A stretch of DNA of 55,899 nt from a bacterium (GCA_030427705.1 JAUIBR010000046.1:1-55899); one strand, 5' to 3'. Shown: positions 17,423 through 26,513, counted from the first letter of the stretch. The notes: a model not told the origin generated them from the sequence alone. Numbers and translations: made by a program.

Positions 17423-18811
17423 ATGAGTGACGACAAACTCCGCGTACTTATCGTCGATGACGAGGAAGACCTTCGACATATGTTGTCGATGCTCCTCAAA
17501 CGCGAAAACTACATCGTCAAGGCCGTGGAAAACGGCGAGTCAGCCCTGAAGGAGCTGCTGACTCGCGAGTTTGATTTGGTCCTTACAGATGTTCGCATGC
17601 CCAAGATCGGCGGCCTGGAACTTTTGGATGAGATTGCCAAACGGGACATTCAGACGACCGTGATCGTGATGAGCGCCTTCGGCAATCGAGACCTCGCGAT
17701 TCAGGCAATCAAGCGAGGGGCCTACGACTACATCGACAAGCCGTTCAAGAAGGATGAAGTGCTCCTCACGTTAGAGAAAGCCGTCGAAAGACTTCACCTC
17801 AAACGAGAAAACGAAGAACTTCGCCGCTCTCAAGAATCCGATTCGCTGACGTTTCAGAACATTGTGGGTCAAAGCCCGTTGATGCTGGATGTCTTCGAAA
17901 CGATTGAGAAGGTCGCTGGCTTCAAGTCGACCGTGTTGATTAATGGTGAATCCGGGACAGGCAAGGAGCTCGTGGCGAGAGCGATTCATCAGTTATCGCC
18001 CCGAAAAGACAAGCCGTGGGTCGCTGTGAACTGCGGCGCGATTCCAGAGACGCTACTCGAGAGCGAGCTGTTTGGTCATGTCAAAGGCGCCTTCACGGAT
18101 GCCACTGCCGACAAGAACGGCCTATTTTTGGAGGCAGATGGCGGGACCCTTTTCCTGGACGAGATCGGGGAGCTGCCTCTCGCTCTGCAGGTGAAACTAC
18201 TGCGTGTCCTTCAAGAGAACGAGATTCGTCGTGTTGGTGAAAACCAGGCGTCCAAGGTCGACGTTCGAGTCATCGCGGCGAGCTTGAAGGACCTCCAAGA
18301 GGAGGTCGACGCTGGTAACTTCCGAGAGGACCTGTTCTACCGCCTCAATGTCATCAGCATCACGGTTCCGCCTCTTCGAAAGCGCAAAGACGACATTCCG
18401 TTGTTGATTGAGCACTTCATCAAAGTGCAGAACGAACGCATGGGCACGCGCGTCGCCGGCGTCTCGCCGGAAGCGCTCCAGATCATGATTGAATACCCAT
18501 GGCCAGGTAACGTCCGAGAACTACAGAATTGCATTGAACGTGGCATGGTTCTCACAAGCACCGACGAGATTGAGGAGTCGATCCTTCCAGAACGCATTTT
18601 GGAATCGACAGACGAGCTGAAACAACTCTTCGCCGGCGATGAGATGTCCATCAAGAAGATGTCGGCATCCCTGGAGCGAATCCTTATCAAACGGGCTCTT
18701 GAGAAAACAAAGGGCAATCGCACAAATGCGGCGAAACTGCTGGAGATAAGCCACCGCGCGCTTCTGTACAAAATCAAGGATTACGGACTGGAAACCGCAG
18801 GTATGGAATGA
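17423..18811 (+). CDS. NtrC-family sigma-54-dependent response regulator
   Basis: A 462-residue regulator. Receiver domain at 1-122 with acidic pocket Asp12/Asp13, phospho-acceptor Asp56 (LTDVRMP) and Lys107 (DYIDKPF). AAA+ domain at about 145-380 with Walker A GESGTGKE (175-182), Walker B GTLFLDEIGE (241-250), and the sigma-54 contact loop written GAFTDA (222-227) instead of the usual GAFTGA. C-terminal Fis-type helix-turn-helix at about 433-456 (NRTNAAKLLEIS). It should activate sigma-54 promoters when phosphorylated. No kinase gene is adjacent. Its stop overlaps the next start as ATGA, so it is cotranscribed with the beta-barrel-like gene. No clear sigma-54 site was found nearby. Confidence 0.95.
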   Translation: MSDDKLRVLIVDDEEDLRHMLSMLLKRENYIVKAVENGESALKELLTREFDLVLTDVRMPKIGGLELLDEIAKRDIQTTVIVMSAFGNRDLAIQAIKRGAYDYIDKPFKKDEVLLTLEKAVERLHLKRENEELRRSQESDSLTFQNIVGQSPLMLDVFETIEKVAGFKSTVLINGESGTGKELVARAIHQLSPRKDKPWVAVNCGAIPETLLESELFGHVKGAFTDATADKNGLFLEADGGTLFLDEIGELPLALQVKLLRVLQENEIRRVGENQASKVDVRVIAASLKDLQEEVDAGNFREDLFYRLNVISITVPPLRKRKDDIPLLIEHFIKVQNERMGTRVAGVSPEALQIMIEYPWPGNVRELQNCIERGMVLTSTDEIEESILPERILESTDELKQLFAGDEMSIKKMSASLERILIKRALEKTKGNRTNAAKLLEISHRALLYKIKDYGLETAGME

Positions 18812-19548
18812 ATCGTTGGCGTCTCGGAATCATCATGGCGATCTTCATCGCCCTCGCCTTCCCCATGGACGCCGATGCTGCGAAGAAGCGCAAACAAAAG
18901 AAGCGACGTGCTCCGCGTGTTGCAAAAAAGGCTGAGGTCACAGTCCCAGTAAACGTTGGGGTCGCTCCGACTTTGTTCATGTACTACGGGCCTGTGATGG
19001 ACGACCAGACGTTCCATACAGGCCTTCGATTTGATGTCTTCGCGATCATCAATCAAGCCACAATCAAACAGGTCCGACACAAGATTCCTCGCAAGTATCG
19101 CAAGATGGCGTTGAACGCGGCAAAAGGCGAAGGGATTCGCTTCCGCCCGGCGTGGTACCTCCCTAAGAACATCGTCTTCTCGCCCAAGGTAAACAACACT
19201 GGAGTGTTCGGGGTCAACTTCGCGCCGCTCGGCCTCGGTCTAGCGTTGTCTCAGTCGCCGCGGCTGTCTGTGAGTACGAACCTCTTGTTCTCATACAATT
19301 ACATCTACTCAGACACGCTGCCATCCCCGACACACTTCCTTCGGCCCGGCCTTGAGATAGGCGCCGACCTGGAACTTCCGATGAGCAAGGACTTCCGTTT
19401 GAGCATCGGCTACACCTCCGCGTTTTATCCTCCACAAGAGATCGGGGGTGAGGTCTTCAAATGGGGCGATCCGGCGGAGTCTATCTGGCACGTGGGCCAG
19501 CTTTACCTGATGTTCCACTTCCGATTTCCGTATACGACGCGAATCTAA
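18808..19548 (+). CDS. Exported, probably outer-membrane beta-barrel protein
   Basis: A 246-residue protein with a signal peptide (cleavage near FPMDADA), then a very basic stretch (residues 25-42, many Lys/Arg), then alternating hydrophobic/polar strands (for example VGVAPTLFMYYGPV, LSVSTNLLFSYNYIY, FRLSIGYTSAFY) and an aromatic C-terminal end. This fits a small outer-membrane barrel, but no named family is recognised. It is translationally coupled to the NtrC-type regulator by an ATGA overlap and lies 69 bases before the first AAA+ gene. Confidence 0.7.
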   Translation: MNRWRLGIIMAIFIALAFPMDADAAKKRKQKKRRAPRVAKKAEVTVPVNVGVAPTLFMYYGPVMDDQTFHTGLRFDVFAIINQATIKQVRHKIPRKYRKMALNAAKGEGIRFRPAWYLPKNIVFSPKVNNTGVFGVNFAPLGLGLALSQSPRLSVSTNLLFSYNYIYSDTLPSPTHFLRPGLEIGADLELPMSKDFRLSIGYTSAFYPPQEIGGEVFKWGDPAESIWHVGQLYLMFHFRFPYTTRI

Positions 19549-19617
19549 GGAACGCGGCTTGACGTCGCGCAACTATCGTTCGAGATTCAGGGCCTACTTC
19601 CGGTACTTGGCGGCTAG

Positions 19618-22600
19618 ATGAAGCTGGTATTTCCCGTCGGCCTTCGTGAGTACGAATCCGGCGTCTTTATCGCACAGACGATCGCGTCTCCTGAGCTTTC
19701 CGCGGCAGGAGCCTCGGCTAACGACGCTTTGCGTGAACTTCGCGAGGCGCTGACCGACGTGCTTAAGCGCATGCACCCTCGCGACCTCTGGAAGATTGAG
19801 CAATCCAACCCGCCCAAAGCGAGACGTGTCGAGCTGCCGGTTTACAAAACGGCGGCATACGACTGGTACCAATCGGCCGCATCGCGTCTAGAGACCAAGA
19901 CGATCGATTGGGAGGTCGACGTCGTCACGCACCAAAGCGATAGCGGGATGATAGAGATCGGTCTCCCGCTGTTTTCCCTGAGCACCTACGTTCATCCCGA
20001 CATGCCAATCAAGTCGGGCAAGGACGATGAGGAAGAAGCGAAGGAACCCAAGACGCCAGAGCAAGTGGCGCTTGAGGACCTCGCGCGCGTTGTGCGGTCT
20101 GCGCACACAAGTCTTCACTTTCATCGTCCTCGACCCACTGAATTCTCGGTCATCTCGCTCGAAATCGAGTTCGAACCTATCGACCTGCGCGAGGTCCCGG
20201 TCGATTCGTTGTGGCTGAATATCTTCCCGGATGAGGTCGTCGACCCAGACGCCGAAGAAGGCCCTTCCACCCCGACACTGGACGAGATCGCGCAGAACTG
20301 GACTGAGGCGACCGAAGAAGACACGGACCTTCGTGGATTTCAGGAAGCCTATGATCGAGGCACGACGCTTGAGGAGCTGCGCGGTCTGGCCTATGGGACG
20401 ATGCCGTCTGCGGTGGTGCTCGTGGGGCCGCCTCGTGTTGGAAAGACCTCGCTGGTCAAGCATCTGGTTTGGGAACAACAGCAATCCGACGAAAAGCCTA
20501 AGCGTCGAATTTGGTTTGCCGACCCGCCGCGATTGGTCTCGACCGACCCTATGTCGTCCGGGTGGCAACAGCAATGCCGTGACGTGACCGCTGAACTGGA
20601 GGACACCGGCGACGTCCTTTACATGGGGCGCGTGGTCGAGTCGTTAGACGCCGGAAAGTACGTCGGTTCGGATTACAATCTGGCGCAGTTTTTCAAGCCG
20701 ACGCTCACGGATCGCCGAATTCGTGTGATCGCAGAGGCCACGGTCGATGAGTGGGCGGACGTTGAAAGACGTGACATCGGGTTCGCACGTTGCTTCACCG
20801 TCATCCGAGTAGACGACCCCGCACCTGAGATTGGTGAGCGCACCGTCGTTCGCGCCTGCACGCGTATATCGAAGCTAAACAACATCGAGATTCCGGAAGC
20901 TGCAATCAAGCGAGCCTGGAGCCTACAACGGCGTTTTGCCACCGAAGGCAGCCCGGTTGGGCGCACGATTGATTTTGTCGGTAGGACGGTCAGACAGGCG
21001 TTGAACCGATACCAAAAATCGCTCGATGAGAGCGCATTGGTTGAGGCATTTTGCTACGACACCGGCCTGCCTCCGATTCTGCTTAAAGACACGATGCGGC
21101 TGGACTTGGAGGCGGTCCGTGGTCGTCTGAAGCAACGTGTCATGGGACAAGACCATGCCGTCCAGCGCGTCGCCGACATCATCGGGATTACGAAAGCCGG
21201 CCTGGCGAGCGACGAACGACCATTGGGTTCCTTCCTTTTTGTCGGTCCAACCGGTGTCGGAAAGACCGAACTAGCACGTGCGCTCGCTGAGTTTCTGTTT
21301 GGCACGCAACGTCGTCTGGTGCGCATCGACATGTCGGAGTACAGCCACGGCGACGCCTATAATCGCCTGATTGGTGAAGGCAGAGAGGACGGCGACCTGA
21401 CGGGCCCAATCCGACGGCAGCCGTTTAGCGTCGTCCTGCTAGACGAGCTTGAGAAAGCCCATCCGAGTGTCTTCGACCTGTTGTTGCAAGTGTTGGGCGA
21501 GGCACGTCTGACGGACGTGAATGGACGAACGACTCGGTTCCAGAACACCATCATCGTGATGACGTCCAACCTGGGTGTCGACACCTTGCGCCCTGCGATT
21601 GGTTTCGACTCCGACGAAGACCTCGCGGAGTCTTACGCGGCACACTTCAAACGAGAAGCAGAGCGCTTCTTCCGCCCGGAATTCCTCGCCAGGATTGACC
21701 AATTTATCCCATTCTCGCCGCTGAAACTTGAGGTCGTCGAAGAGATTGCTCGCCGCGAGGTAGAGAAGATTCAGCGACGCGATGGACTCAAGAGCCAAGA
21801 CGTCGAACTACGAATCGACCCGCAAATCCCGAGCCTGCTAGCCAAGCTTGGTTTTGACGAAAAGTATGGCGCAAGACCGCTCAAGCGCGTCATCGAACAA
21901 GAGTTGGTCTGGAACCTCGCCGAAACGTTGTCTCGCAGCCGAGAAGAGACGTCCGAAGGGACGACTCGTCTGGTAACCGCAACGCCCGTCAAAGGCGCGA
22001 TCGAGTTTTCGATCGAGTACGTCTCAGGCGACAAAACGACGGCGAGTGCTCGCCAACAGCTGCTGCGCCAGATCGATGAGATTAGTGCGCTTAGACGACG
22101 TCTGCAGCGCTACACGTACACGAACGTGTTCTCGGACCTGGAGTGGGAAGTCGACAACTTTGTCATCTCGTCCCAGAGTTCGACGTTCTGGGAGGATCCA
22201 AACGCAGCGTCCATGGCGACACGCGCCCAACACGCACGTCGTGTCATCGACCCCGTGAACGATGTCGGTGCTGAGCTGGCCGCGCTTGAAGACCTCGCGA
22301 ACGAGGCGTTTCACGCGCGCACCTTCGCGATCTCTAGCGACCTCACCGACCGTCTTGCCGAACTGCAAGAGAAGGTCAGCGAAATCACGATGACGGTGTT
22401 GCGCGCGGCGTATGACGACCCAGATCACGCGGCGCTGTTCCTGATTTCGCGGTCCCATGAGGACAAGTGGCGAGACCGTTTGGTCGAATGGTACATCCAG
22501 CTGGCGAAGGCAAAAGACTGGGACTACGAGTTGTTCCGCCCGATTCCTGACTCTGACCACATCGTGAAACCAGACGCCCACTACGACGTCGATCGACTCT

Positions 22601-22953
22601 TCTGGGAAGAAACGGAAGAGACGACGGCGATGGTTATTGGCATCGAGTTCTACGGCTACGCCGCGCGCCCGCTTTTGCGCGCGGAAGACGGAATCCATCG
22701 CTTTGTCGCGCAAGATGGCAACTCGTCAGTCGAGGTCTGGGAGCTCGACGAATACGACGAGTGGCCATTCCCCGAGACGGTGGAGTCAGGACGCACCTAC
22801 GCGGAAGTGACGCGGACCTATAATTACCGGACGAACGAGATTTTGATGCCCGAACACGAGCCTCTGAAGCTCGTCCCGGCGAATCCCTGGACGACGCTCG
22901 AACCGGTTTTGGAAGACCTCGTTTGGGACATTACCGAAACGGAGTGGGACTAA
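19618..22953 (+). CDS. ClpA/C-like double AAA+ protein with release-factor-like (PCRF) C-terminus, first paralogue
   Basis: An 1,111-residue protein. Residues 1-230: N-terminal region of unknown fold, not resembling Clp_N. D1 AAA+ at about 245-480: Walker A GPPRVGKT (270-277), but the Walker B position reads VLYMGRVVES, lacking Asp-Glu, so D1 is probably hydrolysis-dead. D2 at about 490-790: Walker A GPTGVGKT (543-550), Walker B VVLLDELEKAH, sensor 1 TSN (649-651), RPEFLARID, sensor 2 GARPLKR (751-757). IGF at 661-663 sits where ClpA/ClpC have the ClpP-binding loop. Residues about 820-1080 resemble the first half of RF1/RF2: FWEDPN, a helical stretch, WRDRLVEWY, EDGIHRFV and RTYNY, with no GGQ domain. 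The ATG has only a weak ribosome site. TAA is followed directly by the ATG of the second paralogue. Confidence 0.88.
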   Translation: MKLVFPVGLREYESGVFIAQTIASPELSAAGASANDALRELREALTDVLKRMHPRDLWKIEQSNPPKARRVELPVYKTAAYDWYQSAASRLETKTIDWEVDVVTHQSDSGMIEIGLPLFSLSTYVHPDMPIKSGKDDEEEAKEPKTPEQVALEDLARVVRSAHTSLHFHRPRPTEFSVISLEIEFEPIDLREVPVDSLWLNIFPDEVVDPDAEEGPSTPTLDEIAQNWTEATEEDTDLRGFQEAYDRGTTLEELRGLAYGTMPSAVVLVGPPRVGKTSLVKHLVWEQQQSDEKPKRRIWFADPPRLVSTDPMSSGWQQQCRDVTAELEDTGDVLYMGRVVESLDAGKYVGSDYNLAQFFKPTLTDRRIRVIAEATVDEWADVERRDIGFARCFTVIRVDDPAPEIGERTVVRACTRISKLNNIEIPEAAIKRAWSLQRRFATEGSPVGRTIDFVGRTVRQALNRYQKSLDESALVEAFCYDTGLPPILLKDTMRLDLEAVRGRLKQRVMGQDHAVQRVADIIGITKAGLASDERPLGSFLFVGPTGVGKTELARALAEFLFGTQRRLVRIDMSEYSHGDAYNRLIGEGREDGDLTGPIRRQPFSVVLLDELEKAHPSVFDLLLQVLGEARLTDVNGRTTRFQNTIIVMTSNLGVDTLRPAIGFDSDEDLAESYAAHFKREAERFFRPEFLARIDQFIPFSPLKLEVVEEIARREVEKIQRRDGLKSQDVELRIDPQIPSLLAKLGFDEKYGARPLKRVIEQELVWNLAETLSRSREETSEGTTRLVTATPVKGAIEFSIEYVSGDKTTASARQQLLRQIDEISALRRRLQRYTYTNVFSDLEWEVDNFVISSQSSTFWEDPNAASMATRAQHARRVIDPVNDVGAELAALEDLANEAFHARTFAISSDLTDRLAELQEKVSEITMTVLRAAYDDPDHAALFLISRSHEDKWRDRLVEWYIQLAKAKDWDYELFRPIPDSDHIVKPDAHYDVDRLFWEETEETTAMVIGIEFYGYAARPLLRAEDGIHRFVAQDGNSSVEVWELDEYDEWPFPETVESGRTYAEVTRTYNYRTNEILMPEHEPLKLVPANPWTTLEPVLEDLVWDITETEWD

Positions 22954-25900
22954 ATGAAGCTGAACATCCACATGTATGTGGCTCAGCCTCAGAAGGGCCA
23001 CTACGAGGTTTCGATTCCATGGGTGAGTCAACTTGCGCAGGGCATCAAGGGGCCAAGTCCCGCACAGCTCAAAGAAGAGATGATGTTCCGGTTGTTGGAG
23101 CTTGTGCATGGCGGCATGTCTCCTGCTGAGCTCGACCGTCTCATCCCGCCTGAATCTCCATACCTGACCAGCATGTACATGGAGATTGAGCGGCAAGTCG
23201 AAGTCGACCGGCCACCTGTCCGAATGTACGCGACGACCCATATCGTCGTGGGTAGCTACAAGGGTGACGACGTCACGCGTTTATGGCTCCCGAAAGTTCC
23301 TGGGACGTGCTTGGCGCTTGCCAAGGTGGACGACATGTACGCGATGGTGAATCACTGGGTTCGCTCGTACGCAGACGACCACATGCTGAGCAATCTTGAG
23401 ACGTTGCACTGCAACTATATTGGCGGGATTGAAGCGGTTGAAGTCGACCTTGGCTTTCCTTCGTATCATCAATTGAAATCGGAATCTGGCGGGCCAAAGG
23501 GTCGTCTCGCGCGGCCGGAAACGCTGCAGCAGGTGGCGACAAACTTATCTCACCGAGCAGAAGACGATTCGCTGAATCCGGCGTTTGGGCGCGAAAACAT
23601 GATCGAGGACCTGATGGAGGTCTTCACCAGCAACCACCCGTCGAACATCTGTTTGATTGGCCCGTCCGGTGTCGGAAAGACGGCTCTGGTTCATGAGGCG
23701 GCACGACGCGCTTGGGCGTTGTCTAAGACGTATCAAGAGCGCCGGGACGTCTGGCAGTCCAGCGGCGACCGCGTCATCGCGGGCATGAGCATCATCGGCC
23801 AATGGGAGCAACGCACCGAAGCGATTTGCCGCGAACTTGCCGAACGAAAAGACATCCTTTTTGCCGAGGACCTGCTTGGGCTGGTCAGAGCTGGGCGGAC
23901 GTACAGCGGTGAATCAAACGTCGCACGATTCATCGAGCCGTACCTCGAGCAAGACCAGTTCGCCGTCATCACGGAAGCGACAGAAGAAACCTACGCCATC
24001 GCGCGAAGCATGGCGCCGGGATTTGTCGACAAGTTCCGACGGGTACAAGTCGACGAGCTTAGCTATCGGGACACGCTCGCGGTCGTCTCAGAGCTTATCC
24101 GCGGCATCGAAGGTCACTACGACATCCGATTCACGGCAGACGGCGTTGAGACACTCCTGAACTTAGCTCGCCGATTCTTTAAGCAGGACGCCTTCCCCGG
24201 CAAAGCGGTTCGACTGGTGAAGCAATGCCAGTATGACGCCCTTCGGGTGCAGAACGAGCTTGGGTACGGCGAAGAAATCCTTGTCGACCCCGAACACGTT
24301 GCGCGTGTTGTGCACCGTCAGACGGGGCTGCCGATGACGATCTTGCGACCCGGCACGGGACGTACACCGGAGCTCATCGAACGCCAATTCCGCGCACGTA
24401 TCTTCGGGCAGCCAGACGCCATTGAGGCGGTGAAGAACCTTGTACTGTCTATCGAGCAAGGGCTCACAGATCCTGACCGACCACTGGGTTCATTCCTGCT
24501 TATCGGCCCGTCTGGCGTTGGAAAGACCGAGACGGCAAAAGCGTTGGCTGAAGACCTTTTTGGCTCTCGCGAACGGATGATTCGCTTCGATATGAGCGAG
24601 TTCAACGAGTCGATCGCTATCTCGCGTCTTATCGGAACGACGCGTAGTCCAGACGGCGAATTGACGTCGAAGGTGCGACTACAACCCTTCTGCGTGTTGT
24701 TGTTTGACGAGATCGAGAAGGCCCACCCATTGGTCTTGGACCTCTTGCTTCAGATCCTGGGCGACGGTCGTCTCACGGACGCCGCCGGTCGTATTGTCGA
24801 CTTCCGAAACGCCATCATCATCATGACGTCCAATCTGGGCGCCGGCACAGAAGACCGTTGGCTGGGCTTCACGGAAGCTAACGAACACGACAGGCACCTG
24901 CATTATCGACGCGCGGCTGAATCGTTCTTCCGCCCCGAGATTTTCAATCGAATCGACAAGGTGATTCCGTACCGCCCGCTGGGCCCCGAGTCTTTGCGAA
25001 AGATTGCCAGACGAACGCTGCAGAACCTTCTGGAACGCCGCGGATTGCGTCAGGCGCAAGTGATGGTGGATGTCGACGAAGGCCTCATCGATTACCTCGC
25101 CGAGAAGTCGGTCGACAGCCGATACGGCGCACGAACGCTTGCCCACCGGATCGAACGATTGTTGATCTCGCCACTTGCCGAACAGCTGTCGGTACACGAC
25201 CCGTCCGTTGGGCTGACACGTGTCATCATGACGCCCGAGGGCGAAGGCGTCGGGCTTGAGCTGGAAACACTGCAGACCGCTCCGGTCCAAGCGGTCGATC
25301 CAATCCTTTTAGACGACGTCGGAACCGAACCCGAGGAGCTGGTCGAGACGCTTTCCGCGATTCAAGAAGGCGTCGATGCGCTGTTGAACGACCCGCGGCG
25401 AGACGCCGTTCAAGCTGAGTACGACGGGCTTCTGGAGCAGATCAACAAGGCTGCCGCGGATGGTGACCCCACGTCTGATTTCGCCGAGGCACTGCGCCTT
25501 CGCGAGTCGTTTATCTCGCGTTTGGATACGCTGGAGCGTCGTGTCCAAGGACTGCTCGACCCGCGCGGCACCGGGGAGTTCTTGTTTGCACCTGCGCCGG
25601 AAGAGAAGAAGTCGAAGACGCACCATATCGCCAAGATCGCGCGGCAGCTGCGACGACAACAGTTCTGGCTTCAGACGCAGCTCGATTCTCTGGCGAACCC
25701 ACGGGCGCATGGTGCGACCCTGACGTATGTGGGCTTGAGCGGCCCGTTTGGAGACTACCTCAAGCAATGGCATCGATGGCTGCAGGCGCTCGCGCAGACG
25801 CTCGAGTTGGATATGTCGTTCAACTACCGGGTCGGCGAGAAATGGCAGGGAGACGCCGAAGTACCGTCAGACTTTGGAATGGTCACCGCGGTATCCTGCT

Positions 25901-26259
25901 CGTCTCCAACGCCGGGATTTGAACGACTCGCGGCCCTGTTGTCTGGCTACTCATGGAATCCACGTCCGGCGTCTGAAGGACAACACGCGTTGATCTTTGG
26001 CTGGACGATGGAAGGCGGAACATCAAACGCTGGCGAACTGTTGGCTCGGATGCGAAACACGCAAATGAAGAGTCGGGAACCTGGCGCGTATGTAGAGTTC
26101 ATGACGGCCGAGGGCCAGTTCGAAGACCTGCGTCTAGGTGTCAAACGCACGATTCCAGAGGACCGCGGGCAAAACCTTGAGAATCTCTTCTTGGAGATTG
26201 TTATCGCGAGGTTGGCAACCCCGACCGATTCAGCCTTGGGCTCGAGCGAAAGCGAATAG
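22954..26259 (+). CDS. ClpA/C-like double AAA+ protein, second paralogue
   Basis: An 1,101-residue protein, paralogous to its upstream neighbour and starting on the base after its stop (TAAATG). Residues 1-200: an N-terminal region that also opens MKL and shares the strand-helix pattern of the first paralogue. D1 at about 205-450: Walker A GPSGVGKT (236-243), Walker B position ILFAEDLLGL with acidic residues kept. D2 at about 470-780: Walker A GPSGVGKT (518-525), Walker B VLLFDEIEKAH, TSN, RPEIFNRID, sensor 2 YGART. LGF at 637-639 sits at the ClpP-loop position. The C-terminal 300 residues have a helical part and a region (about 918-1015, with WHRWLQALAQ) that may match the release-factor-like domain of the first protein, but more weakly. 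Probably a hetero-oligomeric partner of the first protein. Confidence 0.88.
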   Translation: MKLNIHMYVAQPQKGHYEVSIPWVSQLAQGIKGPSPAQLKEEMMFRLLELVHGGMSPAELDRLIPPESPYLTSMYMEIERQVEVDRPPVRMYATTHIVVGSYKGDDVTRLWLPKVPGTCLALAKVDDMYAMVNHWVRSYADDHMLSNLETLHCNYIGGIEAVEVDLGFPSYHQLKSESGGPKGRLARPETLQQVATNLSHRAEDDSLNPAFGRENMIEDLMEVFTSNHPSNICLIGPSGVGKTALVHEAARRAWALSKTYQERRDVWQSSGDRVIAGMSIIGQWEQRTEAICRELAERKDILFAEDLLGLVRAGRTYSGESNVARFIEPYLEQDQFAVITEATEETYAIARSMAPGFVDKFRRVQVDELSYRDTLAVVSELIRGIEGHYDIRFTADGVETLLNLARRFFKQDAFPGKAVRLVKQCQYDALRVQNELGYGEEILVDPEHVARVVHRQTGLPMTILRPGTGRTPELIERQFRARIFGQPDAIEAVKNLVLSIEQGLTDPDRPLGSFLLIGPSGVGKTETAKALAEDLFGSRERMIRFDMSEFNESIAISRLIGTTRSPDGELTSKVRLQPFCVLLFDEIEKAHPLVLDLLLQILGDGRLTDAAGRIVDFRNAIIIMTSNLGAGTEDRWLGFTEANEHDRHLHYRRAAESFFRPEIFNRIDKVIPYRPLGPESLRKIARRTLQNLLERRGLRQAQVMVDVDEGLIDYLAEKSVDSRYGARTLAHRIERLLISPLAEQLSVHDPSVGLTRVIMTPEGEGVGLELETLQTAPVQAVDPILLDDVGTEPEELVETLSAIQEGVDALLNDPRRDAVQAEYDGLLEQINKAAADGDPTSDFAEALRLRESFISRLDTLERRVQGLLDPRGTGEFLFAPAPEEKKSKTHHIAKIARQLRRQQFWLQTQLDSLANPRAHGATLTYVGLSGPFGDYLKQWHRWLQALAQTLELDMSFNYRVGEKWQGDAEVPSDFGMVTAVSCSSPTPGFERLAALLSGYSWNPRPASEGQHALIFGWTMEGGTSNAGELLARMRNTQMKSREPGAYVEFMTAEGQFEDLRLGVKRTIPEDRGQNLENLFLEIVIARLATPTDSALGSSESE

Positions 26260-26310
26260 CTTTTGGGTATTGGCGATTGGCGATTGCTGTCACGCCACTT
26301 CCGAGCCGAA

Positions 26311-26450
26311 GTTCCACAGATTTCACAGATTGAAACGCAGATTCACTCGGATTTTTCTCGGTTGGGGCGGTGGCATCCCCAACTATCGACAGACCTGATA
26401 CCGCCTTGGAACCAAGCCAAAAAATTTCTGTGAGAATCTGTGCGGAATCC
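26311..26450. repeat. MITE-like imperfect palindrome between the AAA+ pair and hisD
   Basis: The left arm (26312-26327) TTCCACAGATTTCACAG pairs imperfectly with the right arm (26428-26447), which ends CTGTGCGGAA. The centre is a perfect GTTGGGG/CCCCAAC hairpin (26361-26383). It lies between two convergent operons, so it may help end both transcripts. A separate small hairpin (CCGGC/GCCGG, 26499-26513) abuts the hisD stop. Sequence style matches the palindrome at 38700-39030. Confidence 0.6.
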
Positions 26451-26513
26451 CAAAAATCTGAGGAACTTCCCCTGGGATTCTCGCGTCGCTACGAACGCCC
26501 GGCATGACGCCGG

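Noticed and set aside
19559-19587. Promoter before the first AAA+ gene (TTGACG at 19559)
   Set aside because: The expected -10 position (GAGATT) matches the consensus poorly, so it is not claimed.
26361-26383. Simple Rho-independent terminator
   Set aside because: The GTTGGGG/CCCCAAC stem has no T-run directly after it on either strand. It is reported as part of a palindrome instead.
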